In this document: piece by piece, positions 8,565 to 17,601 of the stretch
How positions within the stretch are numbered: position 1 is the stretch's first letter
Layout of the letters: every line of letters begins with the position of its first letter
Source: Oscillatoriales cyanobacterium RM2_1_1
Lineage (GTDB): Bacteria; Cyanobacteriota; Cyanobacteriia; Cyanobacteriales; Microcoleaceae
Length of the DNA: 55,165 nt
Reading direction: 5' to 3'
Assembly (NCBI GenBank): GCA_012033335.1
Contig: JAAURB010000028.1
Location: 1-55,165 of the forward strand
Made by a program: the position numbers and the translations under genes
The notes under the pieces: model-generated
What the model saw: only the letters and a program-made list of their open reading frames with translations
Told to the model about the DNA's origin: nothing
Databases searched by the model: none

Positions 8565-9382
8565 ATAAGGTACAGAAATGATTTGTAAAAGGGAGTAAAG
8601 GGGGCGTTACCCCCTTTTAACGGGACACAGTCCCCAAACCCCACTCTCGCTTTTTTCAGGATTGATTGAGGACTGCACCATCAGTTTTGATCAATTATCA
8701 TCCGATGTGGCTATGGATGACCTGGCTAACTTTTGGTTCAGCTAAGTCCAGGATTTTATTCCCTTTTGAAGCCATCATAGGGTGGGTGAGAATTGATCGT
8801 CAGTTTACAGAATCTTCAAATAGAAATATATTTTTTAAAGCAATCGTAAAGCTACAAAACCATGAAGTGGTACAAGAATCTAGATCGCTTTACGAACCGA
8901 AAATCATAGTCAAATTTTATACCGTTTATACAAAAAATTATCAGACACGAATCGCTAGTTATTTTCTTTGGGTTTATTTAAAGAGCATTTAGAGTCAGTC
9001 GTGAAAAAGTAGAATTCGCTATCAAGTTACTAAATATACATTGATTTAATCAGGGTTGAAGTCAAATGTATCTGGGATATAATAAGCCCAAACCATTTCT
9101 GGTTTCCTGAGATGAAACTCAATATCAAAGTCAATACTTAGTCAAATACTAGAATATTACTCTATTGACTCCGAGCAATATTTTTAGCTAGATTAAAATT
9201 GTTTCTGATATGAATGAGTTTCACTGAATGCCTCAACTGAATGTCCCAACAGGGGTGATTGAATCAAGCGTCGGATGCTCAAATGACTTCAGTTATCCTG
9301 GCAGGTTTATGACATTAGCAGTAAGGAAATCCAGTTGCTCAGATTAGTATCCAAAATTCCCTCATCTCTTGGTGATTAGTCA
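8565..9382. other. Long AT-rich spacer, no supported gene
   Basis: The first 80 bases are a GC-rich repeat (family C). From about 8660 to 9382 the sequence is AT-rich; one 108-residue open frame exists at 8666-8992 but has no ATG, no clear ribosome site and no recognisable motif. No RNA gene or hairpin terminator stands out. Confidence 0.5.
8573..8652 (+). repeat. Dispersed repeat family C, copy 1
   Basis: AAGGGGGCGTTACCCCCTTT is followed by CAGTCCCCAAACCCC and ACTCTCGCTTTTTTC. A related copy lies at 40150-40232 (GTGAAGGGGGCATTG, then GCCCCAAACCCTGCTCTCGC). Confidence 0.7.
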
Positions 9383-11005
9383 ATGTACTACAGTAGCAAG
9401 TCTAATGTTCGCCCCATTGAGATCAGCCAATGGCTCCCGATTGGATTGATTCTCCTGCTTGGGTTAACTCTGCGTCTTTATCAATTGACAACAGAGAGTC
9501 TCTGGGTTGATGAGATGCTCAGTATTGGAGATGCTGAGACGTTTGAGTTTGGGTTTCCTTATCTGCGTCCTTTTTATTACCTCTTGCTCAAAGGATGGAT
9601 GTATTTTGGGACGAGTGATGCCTGGCTGCGGGGTTTGTCAGTTGTTTTTGGGTTGGGGGGAATTTTTCTGACCTATCGATTGGGCCAGCGTTTGATTGGG
9701 GAATCCACGGGACTGATAGCCGCTTTAATGATGACCCTAGCGCCACTGTTCATCAATCATGCCCAGGAAATTCGGATGTATACCCTGATTAGTTTCCTGA
9801 GCCTGGCGGGAACTCTGGCCCTGAGCCATGTTTTAGAACAACCAAGCTATGGAGCTTTGATTGTTTGGGTGCTGGCGCGAATTGCTCTACTCCTGACTAA
9901 CTCCAATAATGTATTAATTCTCTTTCCAGATACCCTATTGCTATGTTGGACATTTCGTAAGCAATTCCGCTGGCTGGTCATTTCTGGATTCTCCATGGCT
10001 TTGATCGTCCTTACTTTTTTGCCTCCATTGTGGCTTCTGACCCAGGGAGGAGCATCGGAGGATTTTATGAGCAAGCAAATTGGGGCATGGCAATACGTTA
10101 AGCCAGGAGCCAGTCAGATTTTAGGGATGATTACTCAGTTCACGGTTTACTGGCCACTAAGGTATCTCTTTGAGTCGAACAATATCGTCCTGACTGGGGA
10201 TCAATTAGGGGATCAGAGCTTGCTGACCGAGGCCTTGAAGGTGCTTCCCTTAATTGCTTATGGCTTCTTCAATCTGATCCTGTTGGGATTGCTGACTATT
10301 CCAATCGTCGCTCTATTTCGCCGGGATTTGCGCTCAGAGCGATTGGTTTGGCTGGTATCCTGGGCAGTTTTGCCGGCGATCGCCATGTTGGCCGTATCTT
10401 ACACCAAAGGTACAATCTGGTTTCCCCGTTACCTGATGTTTATTGGCCCCTACTTTTTGATTTTGCTGGCATCAGGGTTTGTGGTGGTGTGGCATTGGCG
10501 GCGCAAGGTGGGGATTGCGATCGCGGTGTTCTATTTGATTGCAGTAGCAGGGGGTCTGAAAGATTATTATACGACTCTCTATCGCAATGACTGGCAAGGA
10601 GTAGCCGAATACATCCAAACCCACGAACAAGCTGGAGATTCCCTGATTTACTACTCGGCTGATCGGATGCGACCTCAGTCCCTTCCCCGGTATTATAGTG
10701 GCACCCTGCCAATCAACAATCTATCTCGTCCCGGGAAGCAGGGTTTGGATCCAAAATTCATTCGGCAAGAGCTAAACCAAATGCCCCCGGTTCAGTCTCG
10801 TCTGTGGCTAGTCTGCTGGGTGTATTGTACAGATAAAGCGGAAATGGGCCAAGTATTCGAGACCGTTGTAGGCCAAGATTATCAGGTGGTTAATCTTGAG
10901 GATCAACCCATTAGTCAGAAGGGTCAGCCCCTCAAGCCAACCCAGACTTTTAAAAACCTGGAGATTCCACACATTCAGATTTTTCTAGTAGAACCAAAAC
11001 CCTAG
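9383..11005 (+). CDS. GT39/PMT-family membrane glycosyltransferase
   Basis: The protein has 540 residues, with roughly eleven to thirteen hydrophobic segments over the first 400 and a soluble C-terminal part. The first outer loop carries ESLWVDEMLS near residue 40, with the acidic pair expected of GT-C/PMT enzymes, and HAQEIRMYTL follows near 130. Such enzymes transfer sugars from polyprenyl-phosphate donors on the outer face of the membrane. A polyprenyl-phosphate GT2 gene follows 170 bases downstream on the same strand and is a natural donor maker. The acceptor cannot be told from sequence. ATG start. Confidence 0.85.
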   Translation: MYYSSKSNVRPIEISQWLPIGLILLLGLTLRLYQLTTESLWVDEMLSIGDAETFEFGFPYLRPFYYLLLKGWMYFGTSDAWLRGLSVVFGLGGIFLTYRLGQRLIGESTGLIAALMMTLAPLFINHAQEIRMYTLISFLSLAGTLALSHVLEQPSYGALIVWVLARIALLLTNSNNVLILFPDTLLLCWTFRKQFRWLVISGFSMALIVLTFLPPLWLLTQGGASEDFMSKQIGAWQYVKPGASQILGMITQFTVYWPLRYLFESNNIVLTGDQLGDQSLLTEALKVLPLIAYGFFNLILLGLLTIPIVALFRRDLRSERLVWLVSWAVLPAIAMLAVSYTKGTIWFPRYLMFIGPYFLILLASGFVVVWHWRRKVGIAIAVFYLIAVAGGLKDYYTTLYRNDWQGVAEYIQTHEQAGDSLIYYSADRMRPQSLPRYYSGTLPINNLSRPGKQGLDPKFIRQELNQMPPVQSRLWLVCWVYCTDKAEMGQVFETVVGQDYQVVNLEDQPISQKGQPLKPTQTFKNLEIPHIQIFLVEPKP

Positions 11006-11178
11006 AAGTTACTATTCTTCTCCATTTCTGGCTAAGATACCTGAAATCCAGATAATGTTCTGGAGGCTGGGCAGAGGAGAGTCTGAGAGTAATTTCCGAG
11101 AGTAATTCTAAAATCAATATTGAAGAGAGTTTGAGTGTTTGTTGCAGCTTAATTCAGTCCTTTATTTCAATATCTTCT

Positions 11179-12189
11179 ATGGATGTTCTACAGGCCCAAT
11201 CTTTACACAGTACCGAGTTACCTACCGTTGATGGTCAAAGGCCAGCACTTTCCCTGGTCGTACCGATCTACAACGAAGTTGAGAGCCTGCCTAAATTGAT
11301 CCAGGAGATTAAAGAGGCTATGGCAGAGCTTGGACAAGATTATGAGTTGATCTGTATAGATGACGGCTCAAAGGATGGTTCGGCGGATTGGCTGCGACGG
11401 GAAGCCCAGGTCAACCCGAGGTTAAGAGCGATCATTTTACGCCGGAACTATGGCCAGACGGCGGCCATGGCTGCGGGGTTTGACTATGCCCTGGGAGATA
11501 TAATTGTTACCCTGGATGGAGATTTGCAGAATCCTCCCTCCGAGATTCATAAGGTGGTGGGAAAATTGAATGAGGGTTATGACCTGGTCAGCGGTTGGCG
11601 CAAGGATCGTCAAGATCCGGTATCCCGCAAGCTACCTTCGAAAATTGCCAACTGGTTGATTGGTCAAATGACCGATGTCCGGCTCCATGACTATGGTTGC
11701 TCCCTTAAGGCTTACCGCCGGGAAGTGGTAGCAGATATGAGGCTCTACGGCGAGCTTCATCGGTTTCTACCGGCCCTGGCTGCCATTGAAGGGGCTCTGA
11801 TTTCTGAGATTCCTGTTTTGCATAAAGAACGTCAGTACGGCAGTAGCAAGTATGGCATCGATCGCACCTTCCGGGTAGTAATGGACTTGATGACCATTGC
11901 CTTTATGAAGCGATTTCTCACTCGACCCATGCATGTTTTTGGTCTGTTGGGCATGGTGTCTTTGCTGGTGGGTCTATTTTTGGGGGGCTATTTGACCTTT
12001 TTGAAATATGGCATGGGGGAGCAAATTGGCGATCGCCCCTTATTAGTTCTGGCTGTCCTTTTGACCCTGACGGGGATTCAGCTCTTCTGCTTTGGTCTAT
12101 TGGCTGAGGTCAGCATGAGAACCTACCATGAGTCTCAAAATCGTCCAATTTATCGGGTGAGAGAAGTAGCCTCAAGCTCCAGATCCTGA
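11179..12189 (+). CDS. Polyprenyl-phosphate glycosyltransferase, GT2 (DPM1/GtrB-like)
   Basis: The protein has 336 residues from the ATG. A GT-A domain opens LSLVVPIYNEVESLPKLI, with CIDDGSKDGS and TLDGDLQNPP (nucleotide-sugar and metal sites) and a Q..YG acceptor-side motif (KERQYGSSKYG). Two hydrophobic helices follow near residues 250-275 and 285-315. This is the layout of enzymes that load a sugar onto undecaprenyl or dolichyl phosphate, such as GtrB and ArnC. The frame stays open upstream to a TTG, but the ATG at 11179 places the catalytic domain normally. It probably feeds the preceding GT39-like enzyme. Confidence 0.9.
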   Translation: MDVLQAQSLHSTELPTVDGQRPALSLVVPIYNEVESLPKLIQEIKEAMAELGQDYELICIDDGSKDGSADWLRREAQVNPRLRAIILRRNYGQTAAMAAGFDYALGDIIVTLDGDLQNPPSEIHKVVGKLNEGYDLVSGWRKDRQDPVSRKLPSKIANWLIGQMTDVRLHDYGCSLKAYRREVVADMRLYGELHRFLPALAAIEGALISEIPVLHKERQYGSSKYGIDRTFRVVMDLMTIAFMKRFLTRPMHVFGLLGMVSLLVGLFLGGYLTFLKYGMGEQIGDRPLLVLAVLLTLTGIQLFCFGLLAEVSMRTYHESQNRPIYRVREVASSSRS

Positions 12190-12251
12190 GAGTATTGGGG
12201 CAGATGACCTTGAATAGCTTCTGAAGCACTGGGATCAAATCAGATGAAAAT

Positions 12252-12264
12252 CCTGTAGTACAGG
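12252..12264 (+). repeat. Small palindrome
   Basis: CCTGTAGTACAGG pairs around a single G. It lies between the GT2 gene and the terminator and could be part of the same RNA structure. Confidence 0.4.
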
Positions 12265-12279
12265 TCTTTTACCGATTGG

Positions 12280-12308
12280 GAAACAGCCGCCTTGGCTGTT
12301 TCTCTTTT
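12280..12308 (+). terminator. Rho-independent terminator after the GT2 gene
   Basis: The stem GAAACAGCC (12280-12288) and GGCTGTTTC (12294-12302) encloses a 5-base loop and is followed by TCTTTT. It closes the glycosyltransferase unit. Confidence 0.85.
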
Positions 12309-12429
12309 AGTCAGTCTAATCCTTAAGAGGAGTCTCATAAAAGCTTCACACCGATCTTAAACTGCCTGGGTAATCTAGTAATCAAGACCTAGTTCACGAC
12401 TCTCAGTTATATTTATCGGAGTGCGGCCC

Positions 12430-13266
12430 ATGACTTCTCTAACGTTAGAACCCCAAAAAATTATTCAGTTCTCCACTACCCATCGCCCCAAGCAAGTCAG
12501 TTGCCTCAGCGATTGGCAATGGGTCAAACGGATTAAGCAGGCTTTAGTCAAAAATCAATTCTGCCTCTATTTGCAACAAGCTTCGGCCCTCCAAACCCTG
12601 GACTTCAGGCAATATTATGAAGTGTTACTGCGGTTGCGCGATGATGAGGGGAACCTGATTCCTCCGGCTATCTTTCTGCCAATTGCAGAGCGCTATCAAT
12701 TGATGCCCCAGGTTGAGAAATGGGTTTTTCAAGCTTTTCTTGAGCAACTTTCCCAGGCAAATTCCAGGGTTTTAGAGAATTGTCGCTTTGCGATTAATCT
12801 ATCTGAGTTTCATCTGATCAACTATCAATTTATCGAGCACTTTCATCAATATTTAATGGATTTTGGCGTGGCAACGGAAGCGGTTTGCTTTGAAATCCAG
12901 GAGAATACCGCCTTATCCAATCTCAAGCTGGCATCAGACTTTATTACTGAGTTGCAGGGGTTAGGATACTGTTTTGCCCTAGACAACTGCGGCAGTCGGA
13001 TGTCTTCCTTCACCTATCTGAAACACCTGCCGGTAGATTATCTCAAGATTGATACGGGTTTTGTTAAAAATATCAAAAAGGATCTAACAGACCGGGCAAT
13101 TGTAGAAATGATCAACTACATTGGTCAAATCATGGGTTTACAAACCATTGCCAAAGGTGTAGAGAGCAAGGAAATTCTCACAGAAATCACCACAGTCGGA
13201 GTTGATTATGCTCAAGGGTATTATCTGGCTCAACCTCAACCCATGAACCTCAGTCAACTGTTGTAG
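12430..13266 (+). CDS. EAL-domain protein (c-di-GMP phosphodiesterase family, degenerate site)
   Basis: The protein has 278 residues from the ATG with GGAG at 12418-12421. The whole protein is one EAL domain without a sensory partner: EVLLRLR at residue 64 stands for the EAL motif, then INLSE, FEIQEN, LKID and GVESKE. Active EAL enzymes need the paired Asp of DDFGTG and the Glu of EGVE. Here the first motif reads DNCGSR (Asn186 in place of the second Asp) and the second reads KGVE (Lys242, with the final Glu245 kept). It may therefore be a c-di-GMP binder or a weak enzyme. It precedes two histidine kinases on the same strand, which suggests one signalling neighbourhood. Confidence 0.88.
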   Translation: MTSLTLEPQKIIQFSTTHRPKQVSCLSDWQWVKRIKQALVKNQFCLYLQQASALQTLDFRQYYEVLLRLRDDEGNLIPPAIFLPIAERYQLMPQVEKWVFQAFLEQLSQANSRVLENCRFAINLSEFHLINYQFIEHFHQYLMDFGVATEAVCFEIQENTALSNLKLASDFITELQGLGYCFALDNCGSRMSSFTYLKHLPVDYLKIDTGFVKNIKKDLTDRAIVEMINYIGQIMGLQTIAKGVESKEILTEITTVGVDYAQGYYLAQPQPMNLSQLL

Positions 13267-13278
13267 CGATCAGAGATA

Positions 13279-13314
13279 ATTGTAGGAACGATTGTAGAAA
13301 TGATTGTAGAAACG
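13279..13314 (+). repeat. Tandem repeat, 12 bp x 3
   Basis: ATTGTAGGAACG, ATTGTAGAAATG and ATTGTAGAAACG follow each other 13 bases after the EAL stop codon. Confidence 0.9.
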
Positions 13315-13417
13315 GTGGATTGGGCGCGCTGGTGGTTCAAGGTTCCAGCCTATTGAAAAACGGCCCCCCTGATGTTCTACCCCAGGATTCTTCATGGTTC
13401 CAGCCAGTCGTTTCAAC

Positions 13418-13454
13418 CAATCCTTCAACCCAATCCTTCAACCCAATCCTTCAA
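13418..13454 (+). repeat. Tandem repeat, 13 bp x 2.8
   Basis: CAATCCTTCAACC occurs twice perfectly and a third time as CAATCCTTCAA. Confidence 0.9.
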
Positions 13455-13606
13455 ATGACTAATTCAAACGGCTAGTTCAAACCCACAATTTCAATCCGAT
13501 TGCATAGCCGCCCTGACAAATATTCCACAATTTGGCTCAATCTATCGATAAAATAGGGATATCCAGCCCAATTCTGGTGCAGCTAACCTGGAACCCGCTT
13601 CGCAGC

Positions 13607-14731
13607 ATGGTCAATCAACCGAAATGGAATATTCTGGTGGTTGACGACACATCAGATAATCTGCGTCTACTGTCGGAAACCTTGGGTCAGCGTGGATATG
13701 AGGTTCAATGTGCGATTAATGGTCAACTAGCCTTAGCGACGATTCAATATGGGCTTCCTGACTTGATTTTGCTGGATATCAAGATGCCAGGATTGGACGG
13801 CTATGAAGTTTGTGCTCAGTTAAAAGCTAATCCCACAACGGCTCAAATTCCAGTGATTTTTCTTAGCGCCCTGGATGAAGTCCAGGACAAAGTCATGGCA
13901 TTTCAGGCTGGGGGAGTGGATTATGTGACCAAGCCATTTCAGGTTGAGGAAGTTCTAGCTCGAGTCAGTCATCAACTGACCATCCGACAACTACAAGTCC
14001 AACTGCAACAGCAAAACATCAAGCTCCATCACCTCAACCAAGATCTAACTCGGTCAAATCAGGAGCTAGAGCAGTTCGCCTATATCGTTTCCCACGATCT
14101 CCAGCAACCACTGCAAACGATTACAGGTTTTGCAGAGCTCCTTTTAGGATTGGGTTCATCCCTACAAACCCAGGAAGAACTCGAGGAATATGTAACTCCA
14201 ATTCTAGAGGAGGGCATTCGGATGCAGGAATTGATTAAAAGCCTGCTAAATTATAATCGGGTAGAAACCAGTCAGAGAAAGTTAGAAATTATTGACTGTA
14301 ATATCATTCTGAAAGAAACCCTGAAAAAGTTACAGCTCACCATTGAGGAGAGTGGAGCAATCGTTACTGCTGCTAACCTGCCTGAGATTTGGGGCGATCG
14401 CGTTCAAATCGGCCAGCTTTTTCAAAACCTGATCAGTAATGGGATCAAATATCGTCGTCCTGGGGTATTGCCAAAAGTGATCATTTCAGCCACCCGGAAA
14501 TCGACAGAATGGATGTTTGAAATCCACGATAATGGAATTGGGATTAAACCTGAGAACTTTAATCGAATCTTCCAAATTTTTCAACGCTTACATGCTTATC
14601 AAGACTACCCAGGGAATGGTATTGGCTTAGCCATATGCAAGAAGATTGTTGAGCGTCATCGAGGCCGGCTTTGGGTTGAGTCGGAGATTGAAATCGGAAC
14701 GAGTTTTTACTTTACAATCCCGGATCAATAG
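13607..14731 (+). CDS. Response regulator-histidine kinase (REC-HK)
   Basis: The protein has 374 residues from the ATG. An N-terminal receiver domain (ILVVDD, phospho-acceptor Asp57 in LLDIKMPG, conserved Lys in VTKPF) is joined by a Gln-rich coiled coil to a histidine kinase. His163 lies in YIVSHDLQQPLQTI, the N box reads NLISNGIKYR and the ATP lid has DNGIGI and GNGIGLAI. The H-box type (SHDLQQP) is the one found in phytochrome-like cyanobacterial kinases. There are no membrane segments. The input would come through the receiver, so the protein is a relay. The next gene, a larger hybrid kinase, follows after 52 bases and is a likely partner. Confidence 0.92.
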   Translation: MVNQPKWNILVVDDTSDNLRLLSETLGQRGYEVQCAINGQLALATIQYGLPDLILLDIKMPGLDGYEVCAQLKANPTTAQIPVIFLSALDEVQDKVMAFQAGGVDYVTKPFQVEEVLARVSHQLTIRQLQVQLQQQNIKLHHLNQDLTRSNQELEQFAYIVSHDLQQPLQTITGFAELLLGLGSSLQTQEELEEYVTPILEEGIRMQELIKSLLNYNRVETSQRKLEIIDCNIILKETLKKLQLTIEESGAIVTAANLPEIWGDRVQIGQLFQNLISNGIKYRRPGVLPKVIISATRKSTEWMFEIHDNGIGIKPENFNRIFQIFQRLHAYQDYPGNGIGLAICKKIVERHRGRLWVESEIEIGTSFYFTIPDQ

Positions 14732-14738
14732 GTTCGGA

Positions 14739-14766
14739 TTAATAAACTCAACTTAATAAACTCAGA
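14739..14766 (+). repeat. Tandem duplication, 14 bp x 2
   Basis: TTAATAAACTCAAC is followed by TTAATAAACTCAGA, eight bases after the REC-HK stop codon. Confidence 0.85.
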
Positions 14767-14783
14767 TTACAAACAATCAAACT

Positions 14784-17495
14784 ATGGAATATGATGCTGA
14801 AAATCAGTCTTTAGATCCCCGGGTACTCACTGAAGAACTCCAAAAAGAGCGACAATATCGTCAGCAGCTTGAGCTGGCTTTAGAAGAGAGTGAAATTCGC
14901 TTTCGAGATTTATTTCATCTAGCACCAATTGGCATGGCTGAGGTTTCCCTGGACGGGAATTTTCTGGAGGTCAATGACTCATTCTGTAAATTTTTGGGTT
15001 ACACCCGGTTAGAGCTGATCCAACTCAAGTTTGAAGCAATCACCTACCTGGAGGATCTGGCGATCAGTGCCGATTATTTTAATAGATTAATTCAACGGGA
15101 ATTTAGTCGCTATCAATTGGAAAAACGCTATCTACATCATCAGGGATATTCCGTATATGGGATTGTTAACTGTTACTTGAGATTGGATTCAGACGGGAAT
15201 CCCCGTTCAGTCATCAGCCAGATTCAAGACATTACTGAGCGTAAGAAAATTGAAGAAGATATTCAACAGCAAAAGGAGTATTTGCGACTGATTCTGGATA
15301 ATATTCCTCAACAGGTTTTCTGGAAAGATACTAACTTAGTGTTCAAGGGATGTAATAAAAAATGGGCTGCCTCCGCCCAGCTTGAAAGTTCGGAATTTGT
15401 CATTAATAAGACAGATTATGATCTGTTTACTGATGAAGAAATTGCTGAATCTTATCGAGCCCAGGATCGACAAGTAATTGAGTCCAAAACCCCTGAACTG
15501 AATAAAATATCTCCTAAACAAAAGCTAGATGTATCCGGACGACAGATTTGGCTGGATGTCAGCCGGATTCCGATGGAGGATTCCCAGGGAAATGTTATTG
15601 GTATTCTGGGGGTTTTAGAGGACATTACTGAAAGAAAAGAAATTGATGAAAAGCTGCGACTCACTCAGTTTTCAATTGACAAATCTAGGGATTATATCCT
15701 ATTCAGTGATATTAATGGCCGGTTTTTTTATGGGAATGAATCGGCTTCTCAGATTTTAGGATATTCAAGGGCAGAATTGCTGAAACTTCAGGTTAAAGAT
15801 ATCGATCCAACAGCCCATGAAAATGCCTGGCCGATTTCCTGGGAAGACCTCAGAACCCACCAATCTTTAACCTTTGAATCGACCCATTTAACTCAATCTG
15901 GAGAAGCCATTAGTGTTGAAATTACCCTGAGTTATTTGAAGTATGATCAGCGGGAATATGGTTGTGCCATTGTTCGGGATATTCGCGATCGCAAACGGAC
16001 TGAACTGGCTCTCCAACAGGCTAAAGATGCGGCTGAAACTGCAAACCAGGCAAAAAGTGAATTTCTCGCCCGCATGAGTCACGAATTGCGAACTCCCCTA
16101 AATGCCATCCTGGGCTTTACCCAATTGATGAATCGGAATTTACAACAAGATCATCAGGATTCTCTACAAGATTATGCCGAACATTTAGATATCATCACCA
16201 GGAGTGGTGAACACTTGCTGAATTTGATTAATGACGTGCTGGAAATGTCAAAAATTGAGGCGGGTCGAATTTGTTTAAATCCGGGAAATTTTGACTTATT
16301 TAGCCTGCTGCAATGTATCCAGGGAATGCTGAGCTTAAAAGCTCAGTCAAAGGGGTTGATGTTGCAGGTAGAAGTGGCTGAATCAGTGCCTCGATATATC
16401 CAAACCGATGAAAATAAGCTACGCCAGGTACTAACAAATCTGATTGGCAATGCCATTAAGTTCACGGAAACTGGCAGGATTCAAATCCGAGTTTTTTCAG
16501 AGTTAGAACCGTTCAATTTGACGGATAATTTGTCTCAGCAAAAGACCATCTGGTTTGAGGTATCTGACACGGGTCTGGGAATTGCACCAGAGGAAATTGA
16601 CAACTTATTTAAGCCCTTTGTCCAAACTGAAACCGGTCGTCAATCTCAACAGGGAACCGGTTTGGGATTGGCAATCACGCGACAATTTGTCCATTTGATG
16701 GGGGGAGATATTACTGTTCAGAGTCAACCAGGTCAGGGAACCATATTTCAATTTTCGATCACCACTAATCCGGCTGATCTCCAGCTCATTCCATCTAAAA
16801 ATCGACCTCATCAGGTTGTTGCCCTGGCCCCCGATCAACCAAACTATCGAATTTTGGTGGCCGATGACAATTGGACAAACCGTCAGCTAGTCATCAAGCT
16901 GTTACAACCCCTGGGATTTGACCTCAAAGAAGCGGGCAGTGGGCAGGAGGCGATCGCCCTCTGGCAGTCCTGGAAACCCCATTTGATCTTTATGGATATG
17001 CGAATGCCAGTGGTGGACGGCTATGAAGCGACCCAGCAAATTAAGCAATATCTCCAGGGACAGGCTACGGTGATTATCGCCTTGACCGCCAGCGCCTTAG
17101 AACAGGATCGGGCCGTGGTGATGTCTGCGGGCTGTGATGATTTTATCCGTAAACCGTTTCGGGTCGAGGTTTTGTTGGAGAAAATTGCCCAACATCTGGG
17201 AGTTCAATTTTTATACGAGGATACCGGGGTTGATGCGACCTCAACTCAAACTCCTGTATTTTCGACTGAACCCCTGACCGAGTTAACAACGGATGCCCTA
17301 GCGGTGATGCCGACTTCCTGGATAGAAACCCTGTATCAAGGGGCAATCAAGCTAAATTCTCGATTGGTCAAGGAGGCGATCGCCCAAATTCCCCAGTCCT
17401 ATCAACCCCTGGCCAAGAAACTGACTGAACTCACCGATGATTTTCGCTATGACGTTATTTTAGAAGTCGCCCAGGAAGTATTACAGCAGAGTTGA
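14784..17495 (+). CDS. Hybrid sensor kinase with three PAS domains, HK and receiver
   Basis: The protein has 903 residues. After a short coiled coil there are three PAS domains (about 40-155, 165-285 and 295-405), each closed by a D-I-T-E-R-K or R-D-I-R-D-R-K type PAC linker. Next come the H box with His433 (ARMSHELRTPLNAI), N box GNAIKF, DTGLGI and GTGLGLAI, and a C-terminal receiver with Asp738 (FMDMRMPVVDG). The last 90 residues form a helical tail. No transmembrane helix is seen, so this is a cytosolic sensor. There is no haem or flavin signature that I can identify with certainty. It probably forms a phosphorelay with the upstream REC-HK protein. Confidence 0.93.
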   Translation: MEYDAENQSLDPRVLTEELQKERQYRQQLELALEESEIRFRDLFHLAPIGMAEVSLDGNFLEVNDSFCKFLGYTRLELIQLKFEAITYLEDLAISADYFNRLIQREFSRYQLEKRYLHHQGYSVYGIVNCYLRLDSDGNPRSVISQIQDITERKKIEEDIQQQKEYLRLILDNIPQQVFWKDTNLVFKGCNKKWAASAQLESSEFVINKTDYDLFTDEEIAESYRAQDRQVIESKTPELNKISPKQKLDVSGRQIWLDVSRIPMEDSQGNVIGILGVLEDITERKEIDEKLRLTQFSIDKSRDYILFSDINGRFFYGNESASQILGYSRAELLKLQVKDIDPTAHENAWPISWEDLRTHQSLTFESTHLTQSGEAISVEITLSYLKYDQREYGCAIVRDIRDRKRTELALQQAKDAAETANQAKSEFLARMSHELRTPLNAILGFTQLMNRNLQQDHQDSLQDYAEHLDIITRSGEHLLNLINDVLEMSKIEAGRICLNPGNFDLFSLLQCIQGMLSLKAQSKGLMLQVEVAESVPRYIQTDENKLRQVLTNLIGNAIKFTETGRIQIRVFSELEPFNLTDNLSQQKTIWFEVSDTGLGIAPEEIDNLFKPFVQTETGRQSQQGTGLGLAITRQFVHLMGGDITVQSQPGQGTIFQFSITTNPADLQLIPSKNRPHQVVALAPDQPNYRILVADDNWTNRQLVIKLLQPLGFDLKEAGSGQEAIALWQSWKPHLIFMDMRMPVVDGYEATQQIKQYLQGQATVIIALTASALEQDRAVVMSAGCDDFIRKPFRVEVLLEKIAQHLGVQFLYEDTGVDATSTQTPVFSTEPLTELTTDALAVMPTSWIETLYQGAIKLNSRLVKEAIAQIPQSYQPLAKKLTELTDDFRYDVILEVAQEVLQQS

Positions 17496-17601
17496 AGGCA
17501 AATTAACGGTGAATGCCCCACAAAATATATTTCATAATTTTCCTGGAGGACATTGAATACTATCCAGTAGAACTTTTATCAGATCAACCGACTTTTTGAA
17601 T

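Larger units (their letters stand above)
13267..13606. other. Spacer with two tandem repeat arrays
   Basis: It holds the arrays at 13279-13314 and 13418-13454; the rest shows no gene. The reading frame of the next gene is open back to a TTG at 13532, but its conserved domain begins after the ATG at 13607. Confidence 0.5.

Noticed and set aside
8666-8992. 108-residue open frame in the AT-rich spacer
   Set aside because: It has a non-ATG start, no ribosome site, unusual composition and no recognisable motif; it is probably chance.
13532-13606. TTG-started N-terminal extension of the REC-HK protein
   Set aside because: The 25 extra residues are not part of the receiver domain and the ATG at 13607 sits at the usual distance from ILVVDD.
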